45,403 nucleotides of DNA from Desulfarculaceae bacterium (lineage in GTDB: Bacteria > Desulfobacterota > Desulfarculia > Desulfarculales > Desulfarculaceae), in contig JAIPDO010000031.1 in the NCBI GenBank assembly GCA_021737645.1, forward strand, positions 1 through 45,403. The letters run 5' to 3'. Shown here piece by piece: positions 8,049 through 15,737 of this stretch (the first letter of the stretch is position 1; every line of letters begins with the position of its first letter). A program made the position numbers and the translations under genes. The notes under the pieces were generated by a model. That model ran no database searches, was not told the origin of the DNA, and saw only the letters and a list, made by a program, of their open reading frames with translations.

Positions 8049-8648
8049 ATGACCCGCGGATTAACCCAGCGCCAGGCCCAGGTTCTGGCCTTTATCGAAG
8101 AATTCACCAGCGCCAATGGTTATCCCCCCACGGTGCGCGAGGTGGCGGCGAATTTCGGCTTCCGCTCTCCCCGGGCGGCCCATGACCACATGAAGGCCCT
8201 GGAGAAAAAGGGATACATGCGCTCCCGGGCCGGACGGCCCCGCGCCCTGGAAATTTTGCACAGCCGCCGGGGTATACCGGTGCTGGGCAAGATCGCCGCC
8301 GGGCAGCCCATCCTGGCGGTGGAAGACGCCGAGGAGGTGCTGGGCCTGGAGCCTGGCTTTTTCGGCGCGGGCCGCTTTTTCGCCCTTCGGGTGCGGGGCG
8401 ACTCCATGGTCGGCGACCACATCGCCGAAGGCGACCTGGTAATCATCCGGGCCCAGGAAGACGCCCGCCCCGGCGAGGTGGCGGCGGTGCTGTTGGGCGA
8501 CGAGGTGACCCTGAAGCACTTCGTGCCCCAGCCCGGCGGCCTGGAGCTTCGCGCGGCCAACCCGGCGGTGAAAAGCATCATGGTGGGGCCGGACGACGAG
8601 CCGCCTCGGGTGTTGGGCATTATGGTGGGCCTGGTCCGCAAGAATTAG
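8049..8648 (+). CDS. lexA: LexA repressor, SOS regulator
   Basis: 199 residues; ATG preceded by GGAGGAGG. N-terminal winged helix begins LTQRQAQVLAFIEEF and includes GYPPTVREVA and the recognition helix SPRAAHDHMKALEKKGY. The C-terminal S24 self-cleavage domain has the scissile A84-G85 in KIAAGQP, nucleophile S119 in GDSMVGDHI and general base K156 in VTLKHF. LexA represses DNA repair genes until RecA filaments trigger its self-cleavage. The gene has its own promoter and appears monocistronic; it is followed by a repeat-filled intergenic region. Confidence 0.96.
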   Translation: MTRGLTQRQAQVLAFIEEFTSANGYPPTVREVAANFGFRSPRAAHDHMKALEKKGYMRSRAGRPRALEILHSRRGIPVLGKIAAGQPILAVEDAEEVLGLEPGFFGAGRFFALRVRGDSMVGDHIAEGDLVIIRAQEDARPGEVAAVLLGDEVTLKHFVPQPGGLELRAANPAVKSIMVGPDDEPPRVLGIMVGLVRKN

Positions 8649-8670
8649 GCGGCTTCACCAGTCACCGCCA

Positions 8671-8769
8671 TGCTGCGTTGCCGGCTTCGCTCGGTCCTCG
8701 ACGTAGCTTTGGCTACGCCTCCGTCACTCGCTCGCCAGACGCCTTGCCTAGCGGCGGCCGGCTGTGCCG
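8671..8769 (+). repeat. 99-bp repeat, left copy of an inverted pair
   Basis: Begins TGCTGCGTTGCCGGCTTCGC and ends GGCTGTGCCG, with an internal hairpin GACGTAGC-TTTG-GCTACGCC type around 8699-8718. The reverse complement of 8963-9060 starts AGCTGCGTTGCCGACATCGC and ends GGTTGTGCCG and stays alignable along its full length (roughly two thirds to three quarters identical by eye, with a few one-base gaps). It is non-coding and directly follows lexA. Confidence 0.75.
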
Positions 8770-8813
8770 CTTGTCTCGGTGCCTTATTCTTTTAACATCA
8801 CACCAAGAGGACC

Positions 8814-8914
8814 TGTTGGGTTTCGGGCTGGGGAGCCCTCTACCCAACCTACACGTTTTATATAATATCAATTAATTAGTGTAGGTTGGGTAGAGCGAAG
8901 CAAAACCCGTCAAT
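8814..8914. repeat. Palindromic element between the two repeat copies
   Basis: A perfect 17-bp inverted repeat, CTCTACCCAACCTACAC (8838-8854) and GTGTAGGTTGGGTAGAG (8879-8895), around a 24-nt AT-rich loop. The outer flanks (TGTTGGGTTTCG at 8814 and GCAAAACCCGTCA near 8899) extend the match imperfectly. The GTAGGTTGGGTAGAGCGAAGC sequence type recurs as an interspersed palindrome in many bacterial genomes, from general recollection. It could fold as a bidirectional terminator between lexA and ribB. Confidence 0.75.
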
Positions 8915-8962
8915 ACCTAGTGGCCTGCCCTTTCAATCCTATCGCAACACATTCCTTTCCCC

Positions 8963-9060
8963 CGGCACAACCAGGCGGCCGAGAGCAAGGCGACCGACGA
9001 GTGCAGGCCGCAGGCGTGGCAGAGTCACGCCGAGGCCTAAGCGATGTCGGCAACGCAGCT
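8963..9060 (-). repeat. 98-bp repeat, right copy in inverted orientation
   Basis: Minus-strand reading from 9060 downward aligns with 8671-8769 over its whole length, including CTGCGTTGCCG at one end and TTGTGCCG at the other. With the palindrome between them the two copies define a symmetric block of about 390 bp that ends 26 nt before the ribB stop codon. Confidence 0.75.
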
Positions 9061-9086
9061 ATCGGTCGTCTGGCGCAGCCGGTCGG

Positions 9087-9728
9087 TCAAGCTTGGCCCG
9101 CTCGATAGGCGGCCAAGTCCTCCACGGTAAGCACCGGATAGCCGTTGCTCTGGGCAAACTCCACGATGCGCGGCAAACGGGCCATGGTTCCATCGGAGTT
9201 GGTCAGCTCGCAGAGCACCCCGCAGGGTTTGATGCCGGCCAGGCGCATCAGGTCCACCGTGGCCTCGGTGTGGCCCCGGCGCTCCAAAACCCCGCCGTCG
9301 CGCGACTGCAAGGGAAACACATGGCCGGGCCGGTTAAGGTCGCCGGGCTGGGCGTCCTCGGCGATGGCCGCCCGCACCGTGGTGAGCCGGTCCGCGGCCG
9401 AGACCCCGGTGGTCACCCCCTGGGCCGCCTCGATGGACACGGTGAAGGCGGTCTGATAGCGGCTGGAGTTTTGGGGGGTCATGGGGGGCAGTTCCAGGCT
9501 CTTGATCTTGTCCGAGGGCAGGCAAAGGCACACGATGCCACTGCACTCGCGGATCAAGGTGGCCATCTGCCCGGTGGTCAGGGACTGGGCCGCGAAAATA
9601 AGGTCGCCCTCGTTCTCCCGGTCCTGGTCGTCGGTTACCAAGACCCCCCGGCCCCGGCGCACCGCGTCCAAGGCCCGATTGACCCGCTCCAAGGGGCCAC
9701 CGAATTGCTGCAATAAAGATTCGCCCAT
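9087..9728 (-). CDS. ribB: 3,4-dihydroxy-2-butanone 4-phosphate synthase
   Basis: 213 residues, close to the usual ~215 of stand-alone RibB. It converts ribulose 5-phosphate to the four-carbon riboflavin precursor plus formate. Conserved elements: [17 protein letters not shown] (acidic metal-binding loop), [34 protein letters not shown] (substrate-phosphate site), [16 protein letters not shown] and [12 protein letters not shown]. There is no GTP cyclohydrolase II (RibA) domain fused behind it, unlike many Gram-positive and plant versions. The ATG at 9728 is preceded on the minus strand by AGGAG. Control is by the FMN riboswitch in its leader. Confidence 0.96.
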   Translation of the reverse strand: MGESLLQQFGGPLERVNRALDAVRRGRGVLVTDDQDRENEGDLIFAAQSLTTGQMATLIRECSGIVCLCLPSDKIKSLELPPMTPQNSSRYQTAFTVSIEAAQGVTTGVSAADRLTTVRAAIAEDAQPGDLNRPGHVFPLQSRDGGVLERRGHTEATVDLMRLAGIKPCGVLCELTNSDGTMARLPRIVEFAQSNGYPVLTVEDLAAYRAGQA

Positions 9729-9850
9729 GTTCGTACTCCTGCATATAAATCGCAGTTGAGGTTATGGGCGGGGAGACAGAATAGGCACACAGGCGCGGCA
9801 CCGGGCGCGCCACGGCGTGGCGGCCAGGCACCACGAAGGATGCTGACTGT

Positions 9851-9999
9851 CTTATCCTCTCTCATCCGGACTCTCACCGTCGGCTCTGGCCTCTCACCAG
9901 ATCTGCTGACCTCCTTCGCGGACGAAGGAGCGCTCGCGGGCTCCCCGGCCTTGGCCGGGATACCGCCGGTGGGGAATTGCACCCCGCCCCGAGAATAAG
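9851..9999 (-). promoter_or_regulatory. FMN riboswitch (RFN element) of ribB
   Basis: Read on the minus strand from 9999: CTTATTCTC then GGGGCGGGGTGCAATTCCCC, ACCGGCGGTA, AGCCCGCGAGC, TGGTGAGAGGCCAGAGCCGACGGT-type P4/P5 sequence and GTCCGGATGAGAGAGGATAAG. These are the conserved blocks of the RFN aptamer in order; the first and last pair as P1 (CTTATTCTC with GAGAGGATAAG). FMN binding would lower ribB expression. The 120-nt expression platform between the aptamer and the ATG contains GC-rich hairpins but no obvious T-run terminator, so the control level (termination or translation) is open. Confidence 0.95.
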
Positions 10000-10048
10000 C
10001 TCGTATTGGTGTAGACCGCCGGAGCCCGGCTGTCAAGCCCAGGCAGGC

Positions 10049-10885
10049 CTAGTCTTGTTCGCCCCAGGCCCGGGCCGAGCGGGCGATCTTCTTTTTCACC
10101 AAGCCCCAGGTGGGAGTGGTGAGGAAGCTGTCCTGCCAGCGCTCCAGCATCAGCTTGAACAGGGACAAGGGCGCGGCGAAGCTCAGTTCGTCGGTCTTCA
10201 AAAACTTCCGGCAGGAGGGGTCCCAGCCGCCGATCACCGCCTTGTTCTCGCCCTGGGCCGCGTACTGGCGGGGAAAGGTGACGATGTGGGAACAGCCAGC
10301 CCCCCAGGGGGTGGTGGTCCCATGGAGGTCGTTGGTGACGAAGGCGGTCAGGAACTGGAGCCCGGAGATCACCTCGGGCCGGGCGAAGAAGATCACCACC
10401 TCCGCTTCCTCGCCGGGCGCCAGCAAGTCCAGGGGTTTGAACACGCAGTAAGGGCCAGGCGCGGGCAGCGGGTCTATGGCCTCGAAAAGCTGACGGCAGG
10501 CGGCCGGGTCGCTGACGTAGTGCTCCCCTTCCATGTGCCCGGGGATGCCGCTGCTCACGTAGGTGCAGATCATATCGGTCTGGGGCTTTAAGAAGCCCAG
10601 GTAAAAGGCCCCGCCGGGGCAGCCGAAGTGCTCCGCGCTCATCCAGGCGGTGGTGCGCTTTTTGCGGGCCCGCCAGATGTTGCCCATCGCGCAGCTGAAG
10701 TTGCCGAACACCCCGCCCCAGTCGATGGCGTTCTGCTCCTCCTTTTCCTTGGTGGGTGTGTCCCCGGCCTTGGGGTGGAAGCCTTCGGCGGGTTGCTCCT
10801 GGCTGTAAAAAAGGGCCATGGGCGGCTCGGGGAGCCCCAGGACCTGTAGAAAGGCCTTAAGCTGGGCCAAATCGATTGCGCTCAC
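10049..10885 (-). CDS. DUF169-family protein
   Basis: 278 residues using the GTG at 10885, which has GGGAGG at proper distance; an in-frame ATG at 10922-10924 lacks a ribosome site. The product begins VSAIDLAQLKAFLQVLGLPEPPMAL, the typical opening of DUF169 proteins, and has the Cys-containing segments FSCAMGNIWRARKKR, HFGCPGGAFYLGF, WGAGCSHIV and DPSCRKF plus RPEVISGLQFL. The family is frequent in anaerobes and methanogens and has no established function that I know. The conserved cysteines would fit metal or cofactor binding, which is inference. It is 53 nt downstream of the FAH-family gene on the same strand and could share its transcript. Confidence 0.75.
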   Translation of the reverse strand: MSAIDLAQLKAFLQVLGLPEPPMALFYSQEQPAEGFHPKAGDTPTKEKEEQNAIDWGGVFGNFSCAMGNIWRARKKRTTAWMSAEHFGCPGGAFYLGFLKPQTDMICTYVSSGIPGHMEGEHYVSDPAACRQLFEAIDPLPAPGPYCVFKPLDLLAPGEEAEVVIFFARPEVISGLQFLTAFVTNDLHGTTTPWGAGCSHIVTFPRQYAAQGENKAVIGGWDPSCRKFLKTDELSFAAPLSLFKLMLERWQDSFLTTPTWGLVKKKIARSARAWGEQD

Positions 10886-10938
10886 AGATTGCCTCCCAGC
10901 CCCGGCGCGGGGCGAAAATTTCATTTTGCATACGCGCT

Positions 10939-11775
10939 CTATTTTACCTCAAAGGCCACCTCGCCCAGCCCCCCGCTGAACACCGCCCGATAGGAGCCGG
11001 GCTCGCCGGGGAACATGGGCCCCAGGGAGCCGGTGATGATCACCGATCCCTCGGCCAGGGGGCCGTACAGGGCCAGGGCCTGGTTCACGGTCCAGGCCAG
11101 GGCCTCCCACTGGGAGCCCAGGGCCGCCTTGCCGTTCACCGCCGGGCCCAGAGCCTTGCCGCCCCGCCAGAGCTGACCCTGAACCGCGTTGGGGTCCACC
11201 TGGTCCGTGCGCACCGTCTTGCCCAAAATGAACCCCCGGCAGGTGACGTTGGCCGCCACGATGTCCGGCAGGGTAATAGCCTTCAGGTCGTCAAAGGCCA
11301 GGTCCGGCAGCTCCACCGCCGGGGCGATGCCTACCACGTACTCGCGCACCGTGCGGTGGGTCACCGGGCTGCTGATGGGCTTGCCCAGCAGATAGCCTAT
11401 CTCCACCTCCAACATGAGGCGGTAGTAGGACTTTCGATTCACCGCCCCATAACGGCGCATGGAGGCCATGAGCACCCCGAAGGCCGGTCCCTTGGCCCCG
11501 AAGCGCTTCTGGACCGCCTTGCTGGTGAGACCCGCCTTGAAACCGGCAACCTGGTCCTGGTTGGAGCGAAACACGGACATCAGGGCGGCCTGCACTCCAT
11601 AGGCCTGGGCCAGGGTGAGGCCCGGCATCACCTTGGAGGCCAGAGGCAGGGCCTTGCCCGCCTGAAAGTTTTTGTAGATGGCCAGGGCCAGGTTGCGGTC
11701 GCTCTCGGCCGGGGCCGGGCAAGCCAACGCCAACAGAACCAGGGCCGCAATTGTCCCCACGATCGCTTTTTTCAT
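10939..11775 (-). CDS. Exported 2-keto-4-pentenoate hydratase/FAH-family protein
   Basis: 278 residues. The first 23 (MKKAI... then a hydrophobic run ending CPAPA) form a Sec signal peptide with likely cleavage before ESD; the Cys19 context (ALAC) is a poor lipobox but lipidation cannot be excluded. The mature part follows MhpD/DmpE-type hydratases: LTLAQAYGVQAALMS, AGFKAGLTSKAVQKRFG, LEVEIGYLLGKPI (metal-ligand Glu pair), VAANVTCRGFILG, GKAALGSQWEALAWTVNQAL and ITGSLGPMFPGEPG. Cytoplasmic relatives hydrate 2-hydroxypentadienoate in aromatic meta-cleavage pathways with Mg or Mn. An exported version is odd, and no other meta-cleavage genes are nearby, so the reaction is uncertain. Confidence 0.8.
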   Translation of the reverse strand: MKKAIVGTIAALVLLALACPAPAESDRNLALAIYKNFQAGKALPLASKVMPGLTLAQAYGVQAALMSVFRSNQDQVAGFKAGLTSKAVQKRFGAKGPAFGVLMASMRRYGAVNRKSYYRLMLEVEIGYLLGKPISSPVTHRTVREYVVGIAPAVELPDLAFDDLKAITLPDIVAANVTCRGFILGKTVRTDQVDPNAVQGQLWRGGKALGPAVNGKAALGSQWEALAWTVNQALALYGPLAEGSVIITGSLGPMFPGEPGSYRAVFSGGLGEVAFEVK

Positions 11776-11935
11776 GACTTTCCCTCCTGGGGGTGGCCGG
11801 GTAAGGCCCCATGGCCCCTATAAAATATCCTGCCACAGCCGATGGAGGCGAACAAGCGCCACGCCTGACTTGCCCGGCCCAGCGATTTGTGGAATATTGA
11901 GGCCTGCTCCAACCCGCGCTGCCCGAGGACAACCC

Positions 11936-12856
11936 ATGCCCCCTTTCATCCAGCCCCGGCAGCTAGGCCCCAATCTTTGGCGTCTAGGCGAGCATCACCT
12001 GTGCCTTTACCTGATCAGGGACCAGGGCCAAGCCGCCCTTTATGAGGTGGGCATGAGCGGCACCACTCCCCTGGTACTGGCCCAACTGGCCCACCTGGGC
12101 CTGGCCCCCGAGGACGTGGCCTGGGTGGTCCTGGCCCACGCTCACAGCGACCACAGCGCCGGGGCCAGGGGCCTTTTGGAGAACCTGCCCCGGGCGCGCC
12201 TGGTGCTCACCGCCAAGTCCCGAGAGTTGCTCAGCCGCTCCAGCACCCTGGGCCGCTTCAGCGCGGACGACGATTTCACCAGCGCCGAGGTTATTCGGCG
12301 GGCGGAGCTGGAGGCCCCCCGGACCTGGCCTCCCCTGGAGCCGCCGCCCGAGGAGCGCCTGCTTTTGATGGAAGCGGGGGAGCGCCTGACGGTGGGCGGC
12401 CAGAGGGTGGAGCTTTTGCCCGGAAAGGGTCACGCGCCGGGCGGACTTCTGGCTTGGCTGCCCGGTCAGAGAGCCTTCCTGGCCTCCGACTCGGCCGGAT
12501 TCCGCCACCCCGACCGGCCGGGCTTTCCCCTGTACTTTGTCTCCTATCCTGATTACATGCAGACCCTGCAAGGCATCGCCGCCCGCCAACCCACGGTGCT
12601 GGGCCTGGGTCACCAAGGCGCCCTGGCCGGTGAACAAGCCGCCCGATACCTGGAGGCCACCCTGGCCCATCTGCGCGCCTGGCACCAGAAAATCGGCCAG
12701 CGCTTCAGGCGCAGCGGGGACCAAAAAGAGGTGAGCGCCTGGCTGTTCGAGGCCTTTTACCGCGATGAGCTGACCATCTACAGCCCGGCCAACATAGCCT
12801 ATTGCTGCGGCCTGCTGGTGCAGCGCTCCCTTCAGGCCGAGGGGCTGATCGCTTAG
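11936..12856 (+). CDS. Metallo-beta-lactamase-fold hydrolase
   Basis: 306 residues from the ATG at 11936 (CGAGGAC upstream); the open frame upstream is not conserved-looking. It has the MBL zinc motif H68-A-H70-S-D72-H73 in LAHAHSDHSAG, a third-motif His in GKGHAPGG, the bridging Asp in LASDSAG, and a final His in GLGHQGAL. The long insert between the first and second metal motifs and the helical C-terminus resemble glyoxalase II/SoxH-like hydrolases. The substrate is unknown. It is divergent from the FAH-family gene with a 160-nt spacer. Confidence 0.85.
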   Translation: MPPFIQPRQLGPNLWRLGEHHLCLYLIRDQGQAALYEVGMSGTTPLVLAQLAHLGLAPEDVAWVVLAHAHSDHSAGARGLLENLPRARLVLTAKSRELLSRSSTLGRFSADDDFTSAEVIRRAELEAPRTWPPLEPPPEERLLLMEAGERLTVGGQRVELLPGKGHAPGGLLAWLPGQRAFLASDSAGFRHPDRPGFPLYFVSYPDYMQTLQGIAARQPTVLGLGHQGALAGEQAARYLEATLAHLRAWHQKIGQRFRRSGDQKEVSAWLFEAFYRDELTIYSPANIAYCCGLLVQRSLQAEGLIA

Positions 12857-12881
12857 TTCGTATTTTTCAAAAGATACGGGG

Positions 12882-14515
12882 CTAATCGCAGGGCGGTACC
12901 GGGCGGGCGGGGTCGTTGGCCACCCGCCAAAGTACGGCCCGGCTTCCGTCGGGCATGGGGAACTCCTTCACCAGACGGGCCTTGGGCAGCAGCGCCCTTT
13001 GGGCCGCTTTTTGGACGCGCCCATAGTCCTGGTCCAGGCCCAGGCCGCCGCTCTTGGTCACCAGGTAGTCCAGGTCCATGAGGTCGCGCAGCATGTCCCG
13101 CTCCACCCGTCCGGGACGCCAGTGGGTGGGTTCCACGGCGGACACCACGCACACCCGGTTTCCATGGGCCGCGGCCCAGGACTCCAGGGCCACCTTGTTG
13201 AAGTAGGTGAGAGCGGCCATCACCCCCAGGCGGGGCGGGCGGCTCTTGCGAGACCAGTCGCCCTCGGCGCTGGCCAGGATGGCGGGCAGCTGCCAATCAT
13301 GGGGGCTGGGGCGGCGGGCGTACACCGCCTTGGGGCCGCTGACCCGCAGAGGCTTGCCGCCCACCCACCACACCCGTTCCTGGGCCAGGGGACCCCAACC
13401 ATAGCTCACCGCCCCGAAGTGCAGGACGGCCAGGGCCAGCACCGCCGCCAGGAACACGAGCCTCATCCAGCGGCGTCCCAGCATCCCGGCCCAGCCCACC
13501 GCGAACAGGCAGACCGGGGCCAGCAGGGGATACAGGTAGCGGGAGTCCTTGTTCCTTAGCAGGGTTATCAAGACCAGACCGGTTATGAACCACACCGCCA
13601 AAAGGGCGGTCCGCTCCCGCCGCCACACCAGGCCCGCCACCAGCCCAACCACCGCCAGGGCGGCCAGGGGCAAAAACATCTGGTGGTTGACCAGGGACAG
13701 GAGGTAGTAGAGCAGCCCGTCCGGGGAAAACACCGCCGGGTCGCCTTCCTTCAGGGCCACCGGCCCGGCGTTGATCAGCATGTTCTTTATCAGAGTGGCC
13801 GGCGAGTGCAGATACCAGGGCAGGCACACCGCCGCGCCGATGACCAGGGTCCAGGCCACCCCCCGCCAATCCACGGCCAGGCCCCGCCTATGGCCCCAGT
13901 ACAGGCACCAGGCCAGGGGTCCCAGCAGGTACATGGCAAAGGTCCACTTGGCCAGCATGCCCAGCCCAGCTAAGGCCCCCAACACCAGCAGCCAGCGGCG
14001 GTTGGAAAGCCCCCGGCTGCGGGCCAGGGCCCAGACCGCCCAGGCCACCGTGGCCGCCAGGCACAGCTCCATGAGCACCTCGCGGGCCATCCCGGCCGAG
14101 GCGGGTATCAGGGCTATCAGCAACGCTGCCGACAATCCGGCGGCCCGGCCAAGGGCCTCCCGGCCCAGGAGCCAGGTGGGCAGCATGAGCATCAGCAGCC
14201 AAAAGCTGTTGATCAGCGGGGCGTATTGCAGGCTCACCCCGCCCACCAACATCATGGCGGCCAGGGAGGTGTGAAACAGCGGGGGATAATAGATGGCAAA
14301 GGAGCACAGGTCCGGCCAGCGCATCGGATCGGCCAGGATGTCCCGGTAGCCCAAGGCCAGAAGAAAGTGTGGGATTGGTCAAAGGACAAGGGGGCGTGGT
14401 TCTGCCCCAACCAATGGACGGTGATCGCGGTGATCCCCGCCCAGGCCGCCAGCAACACCAACAACTCCACCCAGAGCGCAGGGACGCGCCCCAGCGGCTG
14501 ATCGCTGCCCGACAT
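12882..14515 (-). pseudogene. Frameshifted GT39-like (ArnT/PMT type) glycosyltransferase
   Basis: Two overlapping frames together make one GT39-type protein. The N-terminal part starts at ATG 14515 (MSGSDQPLGR), has one membrane helix and reaches the catalytic-loop type sequence PLSFDQSHTF near 14370. The rest lies in the -1 frame from about 14368 to the stop at 12882: FLLALGYRDILADP, then polytopic segments, a YYPPLFH loop, NKDSRYLYPLLAP and a C-terminal periplasmic domain. The junction is at 14361-14380. No slippery heptamer of the usual X-XXY-YYZ form is visible, so a one-base deletion or a sequencing error is more likely than programmed shifting. If intact it would transfer a sugar from a lipid-linked donor on the outer face of the inner membrane. 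Confidence 0.75.
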
Positions 14516-14728
14516 AGGCTGATGCCTCGCTCCTCGTCCAGGCGGCCGGTCTGCGGCGGCCAAGGATGGGGGAAGGTGTTTCTTGGGTTTCAGCCGCCGA
14601 AAACCGCTAAACGGAGGCTTGAGGGCATCTTGACAAATAGCCACCCGGCAAGCAACCAGATTTCTGGAGGTTTTTTGCCTAAGGCGGGGGATTTGGCCTC
14701 GGAGGCAGCCTTTGGTACACTGCCAGCC

Positions 14729-15655
14729 ATGGAAACCGAGCAAACCATAGAGTGCCCGGAGCAGGGGGCCACTCCCCCACCCGAGCCGCCTCCCCGCCCC
14801 TCCAGCCTGGGGCCGGTGGGCAGGGCCATCTTGAACCTGGCCCTGATACTGGGAGGCAACCTGTGCACCGCGGTGGCGGTCAACGGCATCCTGGTGCCCC
14901 AGGGCCTTTTGTCCGGCGGTTTCACCGGCATGTCCATCCTGCTGTACTACCTGCCCCCTCATCTGCCGGTAAGCCTGTGGTATCTGATACTCAACGTGCC
15001 CATCTTCGCCCTGGGCTGGCGCCTGGTGGGGCGGCGCTTCTTTTATTGGAGCCTGGCGGGCATGGGTCTGCTCACCATCAGCCTGGAACTGGTCAAGGTG
15101 CCGGTGCTTTTGCAAGACCCGGTGGCCGGTGTGCTTCTGGCGGGCATCCTTTTTGGGGCGGGCACCGGTATGGTGCTAAAGAGCCAGGGCTCGGCCGGAG
15201 GGCTGGACATCCTCTCGGTTATCCTCATCCAGCGCTTCAGCGTGCGCCTGGGCACCACCATGTTGGCGGCCAACGTGGTGGTGCTGGGGATGGGGGCGCT
15301 GCTGTTCCCCCTGACCAAGATCATCTACACCCTGGCCATGATCTTCGTGGCCGCCCAGGTGACCAACCTGGTGTTCAGCGGGCTCAGCCAGCGCAAGGCG
15401 GTGACCATCGTAAGCCACCGCTGGCAGGACATAGCCCAGGCCATCATCAGCGACACCCGCTCCGGGGCCACCCTGATCCCGGCCCGGGGGGCCTTCAGCG
15501 GGCAGGAGGAGCCCATGGTCTACACCGTAGTCAACCTCAGAGAGCTGGGGCGACTCAAGGCCCTGGTCAACGCCCTGGACCCGGACGCCTTCATGGTGGT
15601 CAGCGACACCCTGGAGGTGAGCGGCCAGCGCATCGGCCGGGCCACCCACTGGTAG
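14729..15655 (+). CDS. YitT-family membrane protein (DUF161 + DUF2179)
   Basis: 308 residues from the ATG at 14729; the frame is open further upstream but has no conserved sequence. After a proline-rich cytosolic N-terminus (PPPEPPPRPSS) come about five membrane helices with the family's GGNLCTAVAVNGILVPQGLLSGG, GFTGMSILLYY, GAGTGMVLKSQGSAGGLDI and ANVVVLGMGALLF segments. The C-terminal ~100 residues (KAVTIVSHRWQDIAQAIISD, RGATLIPARGAFSG-type, LGRLKALVNALDPDAFMVVSDT) are the DUF2179 ferredoxin-like domain. The family's function is unknown; transport has been proposed. It diverges from the frameshifted glycosyltransferase gene and converges on dnaK through a shared terminator. Confidence 0.88.
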   Translation: METEQTIECPEQGATPPPEPPPRPSSLGPVGRAILNLALILGGNLCTAVAVNGILVPQGLLSGGFTGMSILLYYLPPHLPVSLWYLILNVPIFALGWRLVGRRFFYWSLAGMGLLTISLELVKVPVLLQDPVAGVLLAGILFGAGTGMVLKSQGSAGGLDILSVILIQRFSVRLGTTMLAANVVVLGMGALLFPLTKIIYTLAMIFVAAQVTNLVFSGLSQRKAVTIVSHRWQDIAQAIISDTRSGATLIPARGAFSGQEEPMVYTVVNLRELGRLKALVNALDPDAFMVVSDTLEVSGQRIGRATHW

Positions 15656-15676
15656 AAGGCGCATCTCGGGCGCATG

Positions 15677-15717
15677 AAAAAAGGCCGGCCCCCCGCGTGG
15701 GAGGCCGGCCTTGTTGT
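15677..15717. terminator. Bidirectional terminator between yitT-like gene and dnaK
   Basis: AAGGCCGGCC (15681-15690) pairs perfectly with GGCCGGCCTT (15703-15712), with further C/G pairing in the loop. An A-run precedes it (15677-15682) and TTGTTGTT follows, so both converging transcripts get a U-rich tail. Confidence 0.85.
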
Positions 15718-15737
15718 TGCTTGCTTGGCTGTGGGGC

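Noticed and set aside
8671..9060. CRISPR array
   Set aside because: Only two copies, inverted, about 99 bp each, with no regular spacers.
12882..14354. Independent gene starting at TTG 14354
   Set aside because: The conserved N-terminal helix and catalytic-type loop lie in the adjacent frame directly upstream, so this is the 3' part of a frameshifted gene.
14355..14385. Programmed -1 frameshift site
   Set aside because: No X-XXY-YYZ heptamer and no obvious downstream stimulatory structure; mutation or sequence error is simpler.
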